A stretch of DNA of 64,000 nucleotides from Halorussus caseinilyticus (GCF_029338395.1 NZ_CP119809.1:3286001-3350000); one strand, 5' to 3'; counted from the first letter of the stretch, positions 33,852-43,363 are shown. Program-made: numbers and translations. The notes: generated from the sequence alone by a model not told the origin.

Positions 33852-34369
33852 GTCGAAGCGAGCGTAGCTATCCGGACGAAGCGGCGGGGTCGTTCCCGAA
33901 GCCGCCGCTGTCGTTCGCCGACAAGGAAGGTCGGGAACTGGAGATTCGGCCCTACGAGGACGACGAGTTCGAAGCCGTCGTGGAGATGTACGCCGATTTC
34001 GAACCCGCCGACCGCGCGCAGGGCATCCCTCCGGCCACCGAGTCGCGGGTCCGCGATTGGTTCGAGAACCTGCTGGACGGTCTCAACGTGGTCGCGTGGC
34101 ACGACGACCGGGCGGTCGGTCACGCCACGCTGGTCCCCGACGAGGACGCCTACGAACTCGCCATCTTCGTCCATCAGGAGTACCAGCGCGCGGGCATCGG
34201 GTCGAACCTCATCCGGGCGTTGCTCGGCCACGGGCAGGCCAACGGCGTCGAGAAGGTGTGGCTGACGGTCGAACGCTGGAACCACGCCGCGGTGAATCTC
34301 TACGAGTCCGTCGGGTTCGAGACCCACGGCACCGAGAGCTTCGAGATAGAGATGGTCCTCAGGCTCTGA
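33848..34369 (+). CDS. GNAT-family N-acetyltransferase
   Basis: 173-aa acetyl-CoA-dependent transferase. Core motif A is EYQRAGIGSNLIRALLGHG (Q/R-x-x-G-x-G), and motif B has NHAAVNLYESVGFE. The N-terminal 30 residues are a polar leader. ATG at 33848, overlapping the UspA stop by 4 bp. The substrate (protein or small molecule) is unknown. Confidence 0.87.
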   Translation: MSRSERSYPDEAAGSFPKPPLSFADKEGRELEIRPYEDDEFEAVVEMYADFEPADRAQGIPPATESRVRDWFENLLDGLNVVAWHDDRAVGHATLVPDEDAYELAIFVHQEYQRAGIGSNLIRALLGHGQANGVEKVWLTVERWNHAAVNLYESVGFETHGTESFEIEMVLRL

Positions 34370-34534
34370 ATCGGGTCGAAGCGGACGCCGACGGGAACAA
34401 AGTCCCGAACGCCCGCGGAAAACGGCCAGCGCAGTCACGAAGGTCCGACACTGCTCACGAAGTCGTTCCTCCGGCGAAACGGGTACGACGACGCGGACGA
34501 GGGGGGTGACGGCGAAAAAAGCGCGTAGGCGACT

Positions 34535-34990
34535 TCACACCGACAGCACGGGTTGGCTGGCGTACAGAAGGACGTACTCGGCGGCCTTCTCCAGCACTTC
34601 GCCGGGTTCCCCGCTGAGCGGTTCGCGCGGAATCACGAGGAAGTCGGCGTCGATGTCCTCGGCGGTGTCGAGAACCGCGCTTCCGGGATGTTGGGTCTTT
34701 CTGGTGGTCGAGAAGCCGAAGGCGTTCGAGGTAGAGACGGTCACGCCGTAGTCGGACGCGAGTTCGCGCACCTCCTCGATGAACGTCTCGGTGTCCGAGA
34801 GAACGTCCTCCTTGGCGACGGCCCCGCGTTCGATGCCCCGGACGAGTTCCTCACCGAGGACGTACATCGCATGGACCGACGCGCCGTACTGTTCGGCGAC
34901 GGCGACGGCGTACTCGACGGCTTCGACCGACTCGTCGCTCCCATCGACCGGAACGAGGACGGTATCAACTTCGAGCGGCGGCGCGGTCAT
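34535..34990 (-). CDS. Universal stress protein (UspA) family protein
   Basis: 151-aa cytoplasmic nucleotide-binding-fold protein. DTVLVPVDGSDESVEAVEYAVAVA opens the fold. The second half, ADFLVIPREPLSGEPGEVLEKAAEYVLLYASQPVLSV, lacks the G-x2-G-x9-G(S/T) ATP loop, so ATP binding is doubtful. ATG at 34990. Monocistronic. Confidence 0.85.
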   Translation of the reverse strand: MTAPPLEVDTVLVPVDGSDESVEAVEYAVAVAEQYGASVHAMYVLGEELVRGIERGAVAKEDVLSDTETFIEEVRELASDYGVTVSTSNAFGFSTTRKTQHPGSAVLDTAEDIDADFLVIPREPLSGEPGEVLEKAAEYVLLYASQPVLSV

Positions 34991-35577
34991 GTGCGTACGT
35001 GGACGGGCATCGGGCAAAAATCCTCGCTTCGAGTGGGGGCGTGACTGTGTTGTTCTTGTCGGGAGTAGAGGGGGTCGTGACGCCAGCAGGAACCACTCCG
35101 AAGAAGGCGAGCCGGTAGCGTCAGGGTCAAGCAACGGAGTCCCGCGACGGCAATCTATCGCCGACTCCGAGGAGTCACCGCACCGCCCCGCACAGCACCG
35201 CGACGGCCTCACGCCTCCCCAGCCTCGTCGTTCGCTCCCTGCGGTCGCTCACTCCTCCCTCGCGCGGATGGGCGCGGCGCACGAGCGCCGGGGGACAACC
35301 CGCATCCCCCGAGCCGTCGGTCGCTCGTTCGCGGTTGTACCGCTCTCAGTCGCGCCGCGTTGCGGCGCGCACCGCTCCCGACGACGCCGCGCCCGCACGC
35401 GCCGACAGAGGGAAATAAAATCCTAACTCTAAGAATTGTTTTTCTTTCCTTCGCATATCTTTACCAGTTCGAACACGCACCTCGTCGGCGTCCGACGGCG
35501 CGACGGCCGGTGGCCGCGTTCGCGCCGGATACCCCGATTCCAAACGTTCAAACCCGAAGCCGACCAACCCCGGCCCA
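34991..35577. other. Intergenic region with dispersed repeat copy 2
   Basis: 587 bp without a supported gene. Most of it is the GC-rich repeat (35180-35407) and its divergent flank (35090-35180). From 35410 it becomes AT-rich and holds the promoter region of the helicase gene. Confidence 0.65.
35180..35407 (-). repeat. Dispersed GC-rich structured repeat, copy 2 (inverted)
   Basis: Matches copy 1 (29630-29830) in inverse orientation. The central stem GGGGGAT/GTCCCCC is kept, with one T-G wobble. The flank at 35110-35140, minus strand, has GCTTGA-x-CCTGA-x-GCTACCG-x-CTCG as at 9620. Confidence 0.7.
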
Positions 35578-37935
35578 GTGACCGCAAGCGATTCGTGGCG
35601 CGAGGTGTTCGGCCACGCCGACCCGTACGACGAGCAGGTGGACGGCATCGAAACCGCCATCGACACCGCCGAAGACGGCGGATTCGCGGTGGTCGAGGGT
35701 GCCTGCGGGACCGGCAAGACCATGCTAGCGCTGACGGCGGGCATCCACCTCGTCCGCGACCCCGACAGCCACTACGAGCGGGTGGTCGTCCTCACCAGCG
35801 TCAAACAGCAACTCCGCCAGTTCGAAGAAGACCTCCGGACCGTCAATTCGAATCTCCCCGACGACTGGGACCCCGTGACGGCGCTCACCCTCGTCGGGAA
35901 GGCCGACGTGTGCCCGTACAACCGCGAGAACGCCGGTGGCATCGACGACTCGAACGTCTACGAGCGATGCGAGTCGCTCCGCGAGGACACTCGCGCCATC
36001 ACCGGCGAGGCCGGAGCGACGACCGGTCGAAATCTCGTCTCGCGCGCGCGAAGCCAGCAGACCGGACTGGCCGACTCGGGGTCCCAAGGCCGGGCCGCCG
36101 CGAGTTATCTCGAAACCGCCGACGAACCGACGCCCTACCCGCCGGAGATGCCCGAGTACGACGACGTGGAGTACTGTCCGTTCTACGCGCAGTTCTTGGA
36201 GGAACTACCGGAGGACGGCGACCCCGTGGAGGCGGTCCCGTTCGACTTCGATAGCATGGGTCTCATCGACCCCGAAGAGTTGGTCTCGCTGTCGGTCCAG
36301 CACGGCACCTGCCCGCACTCGATGATGGGCGCAATCTTGGCCCACGCCGAAGTCGTCGTCGGCAACTACTACCACGCCTTCGACCCCGTGACGACCGGCG
36401 GGTTCACCGGCGCGCTACTGGACGACTCGACCTTCGTCGTCTGCGACGAGGCACACATGCTCGAACCCCGCGTCCGTGACCTCGTGAGCGACGCGGTGGG
36501 CGACAAGACCCTGCGCGACGCCGAGTCGGAACTCACCCGCGTCGTCCAACCCCTGAAGTTCGACGGCGACAAGGAGACCCATACCACCGCGGACGCCGAC
36601 CTCGTGCGCGGCGAACTCGAAGACAGCGACGTGACCCTCTCGGACGTGGAAGCGACCCGCGACTTCTTCCGCGATTTGCGAGAGGAACTGGACCGCCGGG
36701 TCACGGCCCACCTCGAACGCGAACACCGCGGATGGAAGTCGAACCTCCACGACCTGCCCGACGACGAGATTCCCCTGCGGGACCCGACCCATCCCCAACC
36801 CGACGAAATCTCGGAGTGGGCCGAGTCGGAGGGCTACCACGACGGCATCTGGGTCAAGTCCGAGGCGGTCGGCGCAGTCGTTGCCCGCATCCTGAACGAG
36901 GCCGAGGACGACGAGAAAGAGCGGGCGGCCCCGGCCGCGGGCCGGGTCCTCGGCGAGTGGTACCGCAACGACCACGAACACTACTTCCGGGAGATAGAAC
37001 TCGAACGGACGTGGAACGAGAAGGAACCCGACACTTCGTGGCGGCGCGCGTACAACGCCCGCCTCGCCATGCAGAACTGCGTGCCCAGCGACGCCATCGG
37101 CGAGCGACTCGCGGAGTTCGGCGGCGGCGTCCTGATGAGCGCGACTCTCGAACCGTTGGACGTGTTCGAGGAGGTGACGGGCCTGAACCACCTCGCCGAG
37201 GAGCAGGGCCGTCCGGTCGAGGAACGGACCTACGGCCTGAACTTCCCCGAGGAGCGCCGCGAGAGCTTCGCCGTGGACGCCCCAAAGTTCACCTACGACA
37301 ACCGGGGTGCGCCGGGCGAGCAGACCCAAGCACGGCAGATGTACGCCGACGCGCTCCGCGACGTTGCGACCGAGACGCCCGGCAACGTCCTCGTGGGGAT
37401 GCCCAACTACGCCGAGGCGGAGTGGGCGGCCGAGACCCTGCGGGAGAACCCCAAAGTCGGGAAGTCGGTCCTGCTGGACGAGAGTAGCGCCGACGACGTG
37501 ACCGAGGACCTGAAAGCCGAGTTCTTCGGCGGCGACTCGAAGGTCCTCGTGACCAGTCTCCGGGGCACCCTCACCGAGGGCGTCGATTACGAGGGTGACC
37601 GACTCAGCGCCGCGGTGGTCTGTGGCGTCCCCATCATCAACACCGCGAGTCCCCGGACCAAAGCCGTCAGGACCGCCTACGAGCGAGCGTTCGGCGACGG
37701 CTTCGAGTACGCGCTGACGGTCCCCGCGGTCCGGAAGGCGCGCCAAGCCCTCGGCCGCGTGATTCGCGGTCCCGAGGAGGTCGGAGTCCGCGTGCTGGTG
37801 GACTCGCGGTACGCCCGCGACTCGTGGGACAGCGTGCGCGAGTACTTCCCCGAGACCGAACGCGAGGAGTTCCAGCCGGTGAGTCCGGACATGCTGTCGC
37901 TCGGAGTAGAGCGATTCTGGCGCGGGACGGAGTAG
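35578..37935 (+). CDS. Rad3/XPD-type Fe-S ATP-dependent DNA helicase
   Basis: 785-aa SF2 helicase of the XPD/DinG group, which unwinds DNA 5' to 3' in repair. Walker A GACGTGKT at 42-49, DEAH at 290-293. Four cysteines (C112, C131, C200, C245) between motifs I and II fit an Fe-S cluster. The C-terminal motifs are VTSLRGTLTEGVDYEGD and ALGRVIRGPEEVGVRVLVDSR. GTG start at 35578, 6 codons before conserved sequence; no better start is seen. The chemotaxis gene converges on its end. Confidence 0.9.
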   Translation: MTASDSWREVFGHADPYDEQVDGIETAIDTAEDGGFAVVEGACGTGKTMLALTAGIHLVRDPDSHYERVVVLTSVKQQLRQFEEDLRTVNSNLPDDWDPVTALTLVGKADVCPYNRENAGGIDDSNVYERCESLREDTRAITGEAGATTGRNLVSRARSQQTGLADSGSQGRAAASYLETADEPTPYPPEMPEYDDVEYCPFYAQFLEELPEDGDPVEAVPFDFDSMGLIDPEELVSLSVQHGTCPHSMMGAILAHAEVVVGNYYHAFDPVTTGGFTGALLDDSTFVVCDEAHMLEPRVRDLVSDAVGDKTLRDAESELTRVVQPLKFDGDKETHTTADADLVRGELEDSDVTLSDVEATRDFFRDLREELDRRVTAHLEREHRGWKSNLHDLPDDEIPLRDPTHPQPDEISEWAESEGYHDGIWVKSEAVGAVVARILNEAEDDEKERAAPAAGRVLGEWYRNDHEHYFREIELERTWNEKEPDTSWRRAYNARLAMQNCVPSDAIGERLAEFGGGVLMSATLEPLDVFEEVTGLNHLAEEQGRPVEERTYGLNFPEERRESFAVDAPKFTYDNRGAPGEQTQARQMYADALRDVATETPGNVLVGMPNYAEAEWAAETLRENPKVGKSVLLDESSADDVTEDLKAEFFGGDSKVLVTSLRGTLTEGVDYEGDRLSAAVVCGVPIINTASPRTKAVRTAYERAFGDGFEYALTVPAVRKARQALGRVIRGPEEVGVRVLVDSRYARDSWDSVREYFPETEREEFQPVSPDMLSLGVERFWRGTE

Positions 37936-37940
37936 TCGGT

Positions 37941-38957
37941 CTACGTCCCGTTGCCCTCAACTAACTCGTCGAGTTCCCGGTTCACGTCGGTTATCTGGTC
38001 GGTCTGGTCGTCCAGTTCCACGGAGATTTCGTCGGTTCGCTCGGCGATTTCGTCGGCGTTCTCGGTCGTCTGGTCTATCATCGCGGCGACCTCTTCGGTA
38101 CTCGCGGCCTGTTGGTCGGTCGCCGACGCCACCTCTTCGATGCCCTGATTGACCTCGTGGACCGACTCGGCGATGTCGTCTAAACTCCCGACCGCCGTGT
38201 CTACCGTCTTTATCCCCTCGTCTATCCGCGAATTGCTCTCTTCGAGACTCTCGACGGCGTTCTCGGTGTCGGCTTGGATGCGACTGACTTTCTGTTCGAT
38301 TTCGCTCGCCTGCGTCTGGGACTCTTCGGCCAGAGTCTTGATTTCGTCGGCGACCACCGCGAAGCCGTCGCCGCCTTCGCTGGCGCGTGCGGCCTCGATG
38401 TTGGCGTTGAGCGCGAGCAGGTTGGTCTGTTCGGCGATGTCGTTGATGACGCCGACGATGTTGTCGATGTCCTGAACGCTCTCACGAATCGTCTGCACGT
38501 CGCTGGCGACGCTATCGGCCGCGTCCTGTATCTCGGTCATCGTCTCTTGGGCTTCTTCGGCGGCGTCCTGCCCTCGTTCGGCCTCTTGGCGGGCTTTCTC
38601 GCTGGCCGACGCGACTTCTTCCGACGACGAGGCGATTTCCTCGACTGCGGCGCTCAGGTCCGAAACCTCCTCGGACACCTGCGACATCCCGTCGGACTGT
38701 TCGCGTGCGAGCGCGGTGATTTCGTGAACTTGGTCGGCGATGCCTTCCGAGGACTCCTGTAGTTCCGCGAGCGAGGTCTGTATCTCGCTGGCGGCCTCGC
38801 GGTCGTAGTCGGCGTCGTCGTCTATGTCCTGTTCTATCTCTTCGACTTCCGTCTCCAGTTCGACTTCTCCCGCGTATTCGATGTCGTCTCGTTCCGCTTC
38901 GTCACCGCTATCGGAGCGTTCTACTCCGTTTTCGAACGCTTCCCCCGATTCATCCAT
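37941..38957 (-). CDS. Soluble methyl-accepting chemotaxis transducer
   Basis: 338-aa transducer without membrane helices, HAMP or a visible sensor domain. The first 55 residues are acidic, and a coiled coil follows to the end. The signalling tip NDIAEQTNLLALNANIEAAR, extended by SEGGDGFAVVADEIKTLAEES, binds CheA/CheW. EEVASATDQQA and similar Gln/Glu pairs are candidate methylation sites. With no sensor, it probably gets its signal from a partner protein or from the cytoplasm directly. Monocistronic. Confidence 0.9.
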   Translation of the reverse strand: MDESGEAFENGVERSDSGDEAERDDIEYAGEVELETEVEEIEQDIDDDADYDREAASEIQTSLAELQESSEGIADQVHEITALAREQSDGMSQVSEEVSDLSAAVEEIASSSEEVASASEKARQEAERGQDAAEEAQETMTEIQDAADSVASDVQTIRESVQDIDNIVGVINDIAEQTNLLALNANIEAARASEGGDGFAVVADEIKTLAEESQTQASEIEQKVSRIQADTENAVESLEESNSRIDEGIKTVDTAVGSLDDIAESVHEVNQGIEEVASATDQQAASTEEVAAMIDQTTENADEIAERTDEISVELDDQTDQITDVNRELDELVEGNGT

Positions 38958-39116
38958 ATTTGAACATGTTTACTGCTCTTTGAAAAATACATGGGTTATC
39001 GAAATTTTCACATAATCTCCCCTATTCCCTCGGCCAAAAATGGTAATTTATTTATTTTCCGAAGCGTGCCGGGCCACCGCACGAGCAATAGACCGGTCCG
39101 ACGAGTCAGCGACGAA

Positions 39117-40157
39117 CTACTTCCCGCCCTCGCCGCCAGTGGCGACGACGTGTGCGTCCGCGGGGTCGAACCCGACCAGCAGTCGCTCGGCGTCCGGACG
39201 CTCCGGCACCCGGAGAGTCACGCCCCGGCCGTCCCAGTCCAGATGCACGCGGAACGACTCGCCGAGAAACTCGACTGCCTCGACGCTCGCTTCGAAGGCG
39301 TTCTCGCCCCCGTCTCGGACCAGATACTCCGGGCGGACACAGAAGACGACTTCGCTCCCCTCGGGCGCGTCGAGACCCGCGAGTCTGAAGGAAGTCGCGC
39401 CGACGCGGACCTCCCCGCCATCGACTTCGCCCTCGAAGACGTTGTTCTCGCCGAGGAATTCCGCGACGAACCGGGTCTCGGGCCGCCGGTACACGTCCTC
39501 TGGCTTGCCGACCTGTTCGACCCGGCCGTCGTTTATGACGGCCACCCGGTCGCTGACCGCGAGGGCTTCCTCTTGGTCGTGGGTGACGTAGACCGTGGTA
39601 ATCCCGAGTTCCGACTGAATCCGCTTGACCTGCGTCCGGAGGTTCTGGCGGAGGCGAGCGTCGAGGGCGCTCATGGGTTCGTCTAGCAGGAGTACGTCCG
39701 GGCCGGGCGCGAGCGCCCGCGCCAGCGCGACGCGCTGGCGCTGACCGCCCGAGAGTTCGTCGGGACTGCGTTCCTCGAACCCCGAGAGGTCAACGAGGTC
39801 CAGCAGGTCGGCCACGCGCCCCTCCTTCGACCGGCCGCCGGGCGTCCCGCGGAACCGGAGACCGTAGGCGACGTTCTCGCCGACCGTCATGTGGGGAAAC
39901 AGTGCGTAGTTCTGGAAGACGATGCCCACGTCGCGGTCCTCGGGGGCGACCCCGGCCATCTCCCGGTCGCCGAACCTGACCGACCCGGAGTCGGGCGACT
40001 CGAACCCGGCGATGGCCCTGAGCGTGGTGGTCTTCCCGCATCCCGAGGGACCGACGAGCGTGAAGAACTCGCCGTCTTCCACGTCGAGGGTCACGTCGCT
40101 TAGGGCGGTCACGCCCTCGAAGGACTTCGAGATTCCCCGAAGCGAGAGGTCGGTCAC
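39117..40157 (-). CDS. thiQ: Thiamine-type ABC importer ATP-binding protein
   Basis: 346-aa ATPase of the importer formed with the next two genes. Walker A GPSGCGKTT, LSGGQRQRVALARAL, Walker B LLLDEPMSALD, and a C-terminal TOBE-like domain from about 235 (longer than bacterial ThiQ and closer to FbpC/PotA). Start GTG at 40157 (VTDLSLRGISKSFEG) preferred over the GTG at 40172. A perfect hairpin (40181-40208) lies between the permease stop and this start. Substrate inferred from the binding protein. Confidence 0.82.
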   Translation of the reverse strand: MTDLSLRGISKSFEGVTALSDVTLDVEDGEFFTLVGPSGCGKTTTLRAIAGFESPDSGSVRFGDREMAGVAPEDRDVGIVFQNYALFPHMTVGENVAYGLRFRGTPGGRSKEGRVADLLDLVDLSGFEERSPDELSGGQRQRVALARALAPGPDVLLLDEPMSALDARLRQNLRTQVKRIQSELGITTVYVTHDQEEALAVSDRVAVINDGRVEQVGKPEDVYRRPETRFVAEFLGENNVFEGEVDGGEVRVGATSFRLAGLDAPEGSEVVFCVRPEYLVRDGGENAFEASVEAVEFLGESFRVHLDWDGRGVTLRVPERPDAERLLVGFDPADAHVVATGGEGGK

Positions 40158-40180
40158 GCCTCCCACCTCCACGGCGGCGC

Positions 40181-40208
40181 GAGTCGCGCGCGGTTCCGCG
40201 CGCGACTC
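40181..40208. repeat. Perfect 13-bp inverted repeat within the thiamine ABC operon
   Basis: Arms 40181-40193 and 40196-40208 pair exactly with only TT between. It overlaps the permease stop codon and precedes the ATPase start, so it may lower or protect the distal part of the mRNA. Confidence 0.65.
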
Positions 40209-41994
40209 ACGCTTCCCACCTCCCGCCGAGTCTGTCCACCACGACGAAACTGACGCTGGTGACGGCCAGCAGGACCGTCCCCATCGCGGTGGCCGGGCCG
40301 AGCGTGCGGTTGCCGATGTATCGCTCGACGGCGACTGGCATCGTGTAGCTACTGCTCCCGGTCGCCAAAATCACCGTCGAATCGAACTCGCCGATGCTGA
40401 TGGCGAACGCGAACGCGGCTCCGGCCGCGACCCCCGAGGCGACCAGCGGGAGTTCCACGTCGAGGAGTGCCCTGACCCGAGTCGCGCCGAGCGCACGCGC
40501 CGACTCCACGACCGAGCGGTCCACGCCGCCGAGCAGTGGCGCGACGTTCCGGACCACGAAGGGGTAGGCCGCGACGGCGTGGGCGAGGGCGATGGCGACC
40601 GGACCGGTCACCTGCACGCGGTGACCGAGGAGTTCGACGCCGAAGACGAGACCCCGGAGCATCCCGAGACCGACGACGACGCCGCTGACCGCGAGCGGAG
40701 CCATCGCCAGCGCGTCGGCGAGTCGGCGACCCCGGCCCCCGCGGGTCGTGAGGACCGAAATCGTCACCCCCATCGGGAGCGCCACGAGGAGAGTCGCCGC
40801 GCCGAAGACCAGCGAGTTGCGGACCGCGACCCCCGGTTTCGTCTGGAAGGAAGCTCCCTCGGCCTGTCGCTGGACGAGGAACTGGTAGTACCGGAGGGTG
40901 AGACCGTTGGGTCCGGTCACGCTCTCGGCGACCATGCTGACGACGGGACCGACGAAGACCACGACGACCACGAGCGCGTAGGCGACCACGCCCGCGCGTT
41001 CGAGCGCGGCGACCGGCGAGAAGCTCTCGGGCAGGAGGCGCTTGCGCGGCGGCGGGTTCGCGGCCCGCCCCGCGTCGGACTGGCGGGCCTCGTACCGGAG
41101 GTAGGCGTAGGTCAGCGCGAGCGAGACGGCGGTCTCTGCCACCGCGAGGGTCGCGGCCTCGGCGTACTCCAGTTCCTGAACCAGCGAGTAGACCCACACC
41201 TCGACGGTGGCCAACTGAAAGCCGCCCAGCGCGAGGACGATGGGGAACGACATGAAGGTGAAGACGAAGGTGAGGAGCGCGCCCGTCAGCACCGCCGGGA
41301 GGAGTTGGGGAGCAAGCACGTCCCGGAACGCCCGCCACGGGTTCGCGCCGAGCGACCGAGCGGTCTCGACCATCCGGGCGTCCACGCTCTCCCACGCCGC
41401 CGTCGTGACGCGGGCGACCAGCGGCGCGTTGTAGAAGGCGTGGGCGACCACGATGGCTTCGAGCGTGAACAGCAAGTTGACGGGACCGAGACCGAAGACG
41501 GCCAGCAGGTCGTTCAGCGGGCCGTTCGTCCCGAAGAAGGCGACGAAGCCGATGGCGACCATGATGGACGGCATCACGAACGGGAGGATGGTCAGCGAGC
41601 GCACGGTCCGCCTGCCGGGGAACTCGTAGCGCGAGAGGACGTAGGCCCCCGGCAGGCCGAGCAAGACGCTGGCGACGGTCGAGAGGAACGCTTGGTACGC
41701 GGTGAACCCGAACAGGCCCAGCGGCGACTCCGCGGCGACTTCGGCGACTGCGCCGAAGTCGCCGCCGAAGAGCGGGGCGAGGACGCCGAAGTAGAACGGG
41801 TCGGTCAGGACCTCGCGGACGACTTCGAGCGTCCACGCGCCGCCGACCCGAATCGCGTCGGCGAACACCGTGAGGACGGGGTAGTAGAAGACGACGGCGA
41901 GGACGAGCGCAGTCGCTACGCCGAGGGTCGAGACTGCGTGGCGTTCGAGCCATCGGCCCACCGCTCGGGCCGGGTCGTCACCGGGCCGAGCCAC
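40207..41994 (-). CDS. thiP: Thiamine-type ABC importer permease (fused double permease)
   Basis: 595-aa inner membrane permease with two homologous halves, as in ThiP/AfuB proteins. Each half has about six helices and an EAA-like loop; the first half carries ESVDARMVETARSLGANPWRAFRDVLAPQLLPAVLTG and the second SVVESARALGATRVRALLDVELPLVASGVAAG. GTG start at 41994, 4 bp after the binding-protein stop. Works with thiB- and thiQ-like proteins. Confidence 0.88.
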   Translation of the reverse strand: MARPGDDPARAVGRWLERHAVSTLGVATALVLAVVFYYPVLTVFADAIRVGGAWTLEVVREVLTDPFYFGVLAPLFGGDFGAVAEVAAESPLGLFGFTAYQAFLSTVASVLLGLPGAYVLSRYEFPGRRTVRSLTILPFVMPSIMVAIGFVAFFGTNGPLNDLLAVFGLGPVNLLFTLEAIVVAHAFYNAPLVARVTTAAWESVDARMVETARSLGANPWRAFRDVLAPQLLPAVLTGALLTFVFTFMSFPIVLALGGFQLATVEVWVYSLVQELEYAEAATLAVAETAVSLALTYAYLRYEARQSDAGRAANPPPRKRLLPESFSPVAALERAGVVAYALVVVVVFVGPVVSMVAESVTGPNGLTLRYYQFLVQRQAEGASFQTKPGVAVRNSLVFGAATLLVALPMGVTISVLTTRGGRGRRLADALAMAPLAVSGVVVGLGMLRGLVFGVELLGHRVQVTGPVAIALAHAVAAYPFVVRNVAPLLGGVDRSVVESARALGATRVRALLDVELPLVASGVAAGAAFAFAISIGEFDSTVILATGSSSYTMPVAVERYIGNRTLGPATAMGTVLLAVTSVSFVVVDRLGGRWEA

Positions 41995-41998
41995 GCGT

Positions 41999-43153
41999 CT
42001 ACTTGCCGCCCGCTATCTGGCGCGCCCACGCGTCCACCCAGTCGTCCACGTTGCCCTGCAACTCCTCGTAGGTGAACGTGACTGGGTTCTCGGGCGTCTT
42101 GGCGTACTTCTGGAACTCGGCGCTGAGGGGTGCCCAGTCGGTGGCGGGGAACTGGACGTTGAGTTGGGCTATCTTCTGCTGGGCCTGTTTGCTGAGCAGG
42201 AAGTCCATGAACGCCGCGGCGAGTTCGGGATTGTCGGTGTCGGCGAACTTCGCCATCCCCTCGGGGTTGGCGTAGCCTTGGTCGTTGAGGAAGCCGACCT
42301 GATGCTTCGAGAGGTCCTTGTCCTGCCGGTTGGCATACACTTGGTCGGTGGAGTACGAGACCACCATCGGGGCCTCGCCGTTCTCGTAGGCGGTGTAGGC
42401 GTCGCTCCACGACCCCAGAATCTTGATGCCGTTCTGCTCCAACTTCGTCCAGTAGTCGAGGTACTGGTCCTCGCCGAGGGTGTTGACGGTCCACAGAAGG
42501 AACGCCCGGCCGGTGGCGGCGGTCTTGGCGTTCTGGACGATGAGTTTGCCCTCGTAGCGGTCTTTCAGCAGGTCTTGGAAGGTCTCGGGGGCCTGCTGGA
42601 TTTCGTTCTCGTCGTAGACGAGACTGATGTAGCCCGTGTCGTAGGGAATCGCGCGCCGTTTCGGGTCGAACTTGAGACCCTCTTTGACGTGGCCGTAGTT
42701 CGAGAGTTGGTCGGCCATCGGCGCGAACAGGCGCTTCTCGCCGAGTTTCTCGTCGATTCGGATGAGGTGGTCCACGTTGAGTCCGACGTACACGTCGGCG
42801 TCCACGTCCACGCCCTGCGTGGCGCGCTGGACGTAGTAGTTGAGTTCGTTCTCGGGCGTCTTCCACTCGACTGTCACGTCGGGGTGGCGCTTCTCGAACT
42901 CGTTTTTGAGCCACGCGCCCGGCGAGGAACTCGGCGCGTCCACGAACGAACTGTAGGTAGCGACCTTCAGCGTCCCGCTGAGGCTTTCTTCGGTCGTGGT
43001 TTCGGCGGTGGTCTCTTCGGTGGTCGTGCGCATTCCGGTATCGGTCGTCGTCTCGTCGGTGGTCGTCTCCTGCCCGCCCTCGCCGCCGGTACAACCGGCG
43101 AGGCCGACGAGCGTGGCCGTCGCGCCGTGCTTCAGAACGGTTCGTCGTCTCAT
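41999..43153 (-). CDS. thiB: Thiamine-type ABC importer substrate-binding lipoprotein
   Basis: 384-aa exported binding protein. RRRTVLKHGATATLVGLAGC has a Tat-type RR and a lipobox Cys, followed by a Thr/Glu-rich linker (28-55). The core KVATYSSFVDAP...GAWLKNEFEKRHPDVTVEW and DADVYVGLNVDHLIRID match the ThiB/TbpA subfamily. Thiamine is therefore the likely cargo, although iron-binding relatives exist. First gene of a three-gene operon. No TPP riboswitch was seen upstream. Confidence 0.85.
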   Translation of the reverse strand: MRRRTVLKHGATATLVGLAGCTGGEGGQETTTDETTTDTGMRTTTEETTAETTTEESLSGTLKVATYSSFVDAPSSSPGAWLKNEFEKRHPDVTVEWKTPENELNYYVQRATQGVDVDADVYVGLNVDHLIRIDEKLGEKRLFAPMADQLSNYGHVKEGLKFDPKRRAIPYDTGYISLVYDENEIQQAPETFQDLLKDRYEGKLIVQNAKTAATGRAFLLWTVNTLGEDQYLDYWTKLEQNGIKILGSWSDAYTAYENGEAPMVVSYSTDQVYANRQDKDLSKHQVGFLNDQGYANPEGMAKFADTDNPELAAAFMDFLLSKQAQQKIAQLNVQFPATDWAPLSAEFQKYAKTPENPVTFTYEELQGNVDDWVDAWARQIAGGK

Positions 43154-43278
43154 TACTTGGTGGTTACATCCAGTGATACTTAGTTTGCGTCATCTGGACC
43201 CGGGGATTCGAGGTGCGAGCGCGCGTCTCGATGCGAGACCGCTCGGAAATGCGAAAGCAGGCCGACCGGACCGGCAAA

Positions 43279-43352
43279 CGCTCGGCGGACCAACCGACAC
43301 GGACGCGCTCGGCGGACCAACCGACACGGACGCGCTCGGCGGACCAACCGAC
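43279..43352. repeat. Tandem repeat, 27-bp unit, about 2.7 copies
   Basis: Unit CGCTCGGCGGACCAACCGAC plus ACGGACG begins at 43279, 43306 and 43333; the third is cut after about 20 bases. No spacers. Confidence 0.85.
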
Positions 43353-43363
43353 GGAAGAAGAGA

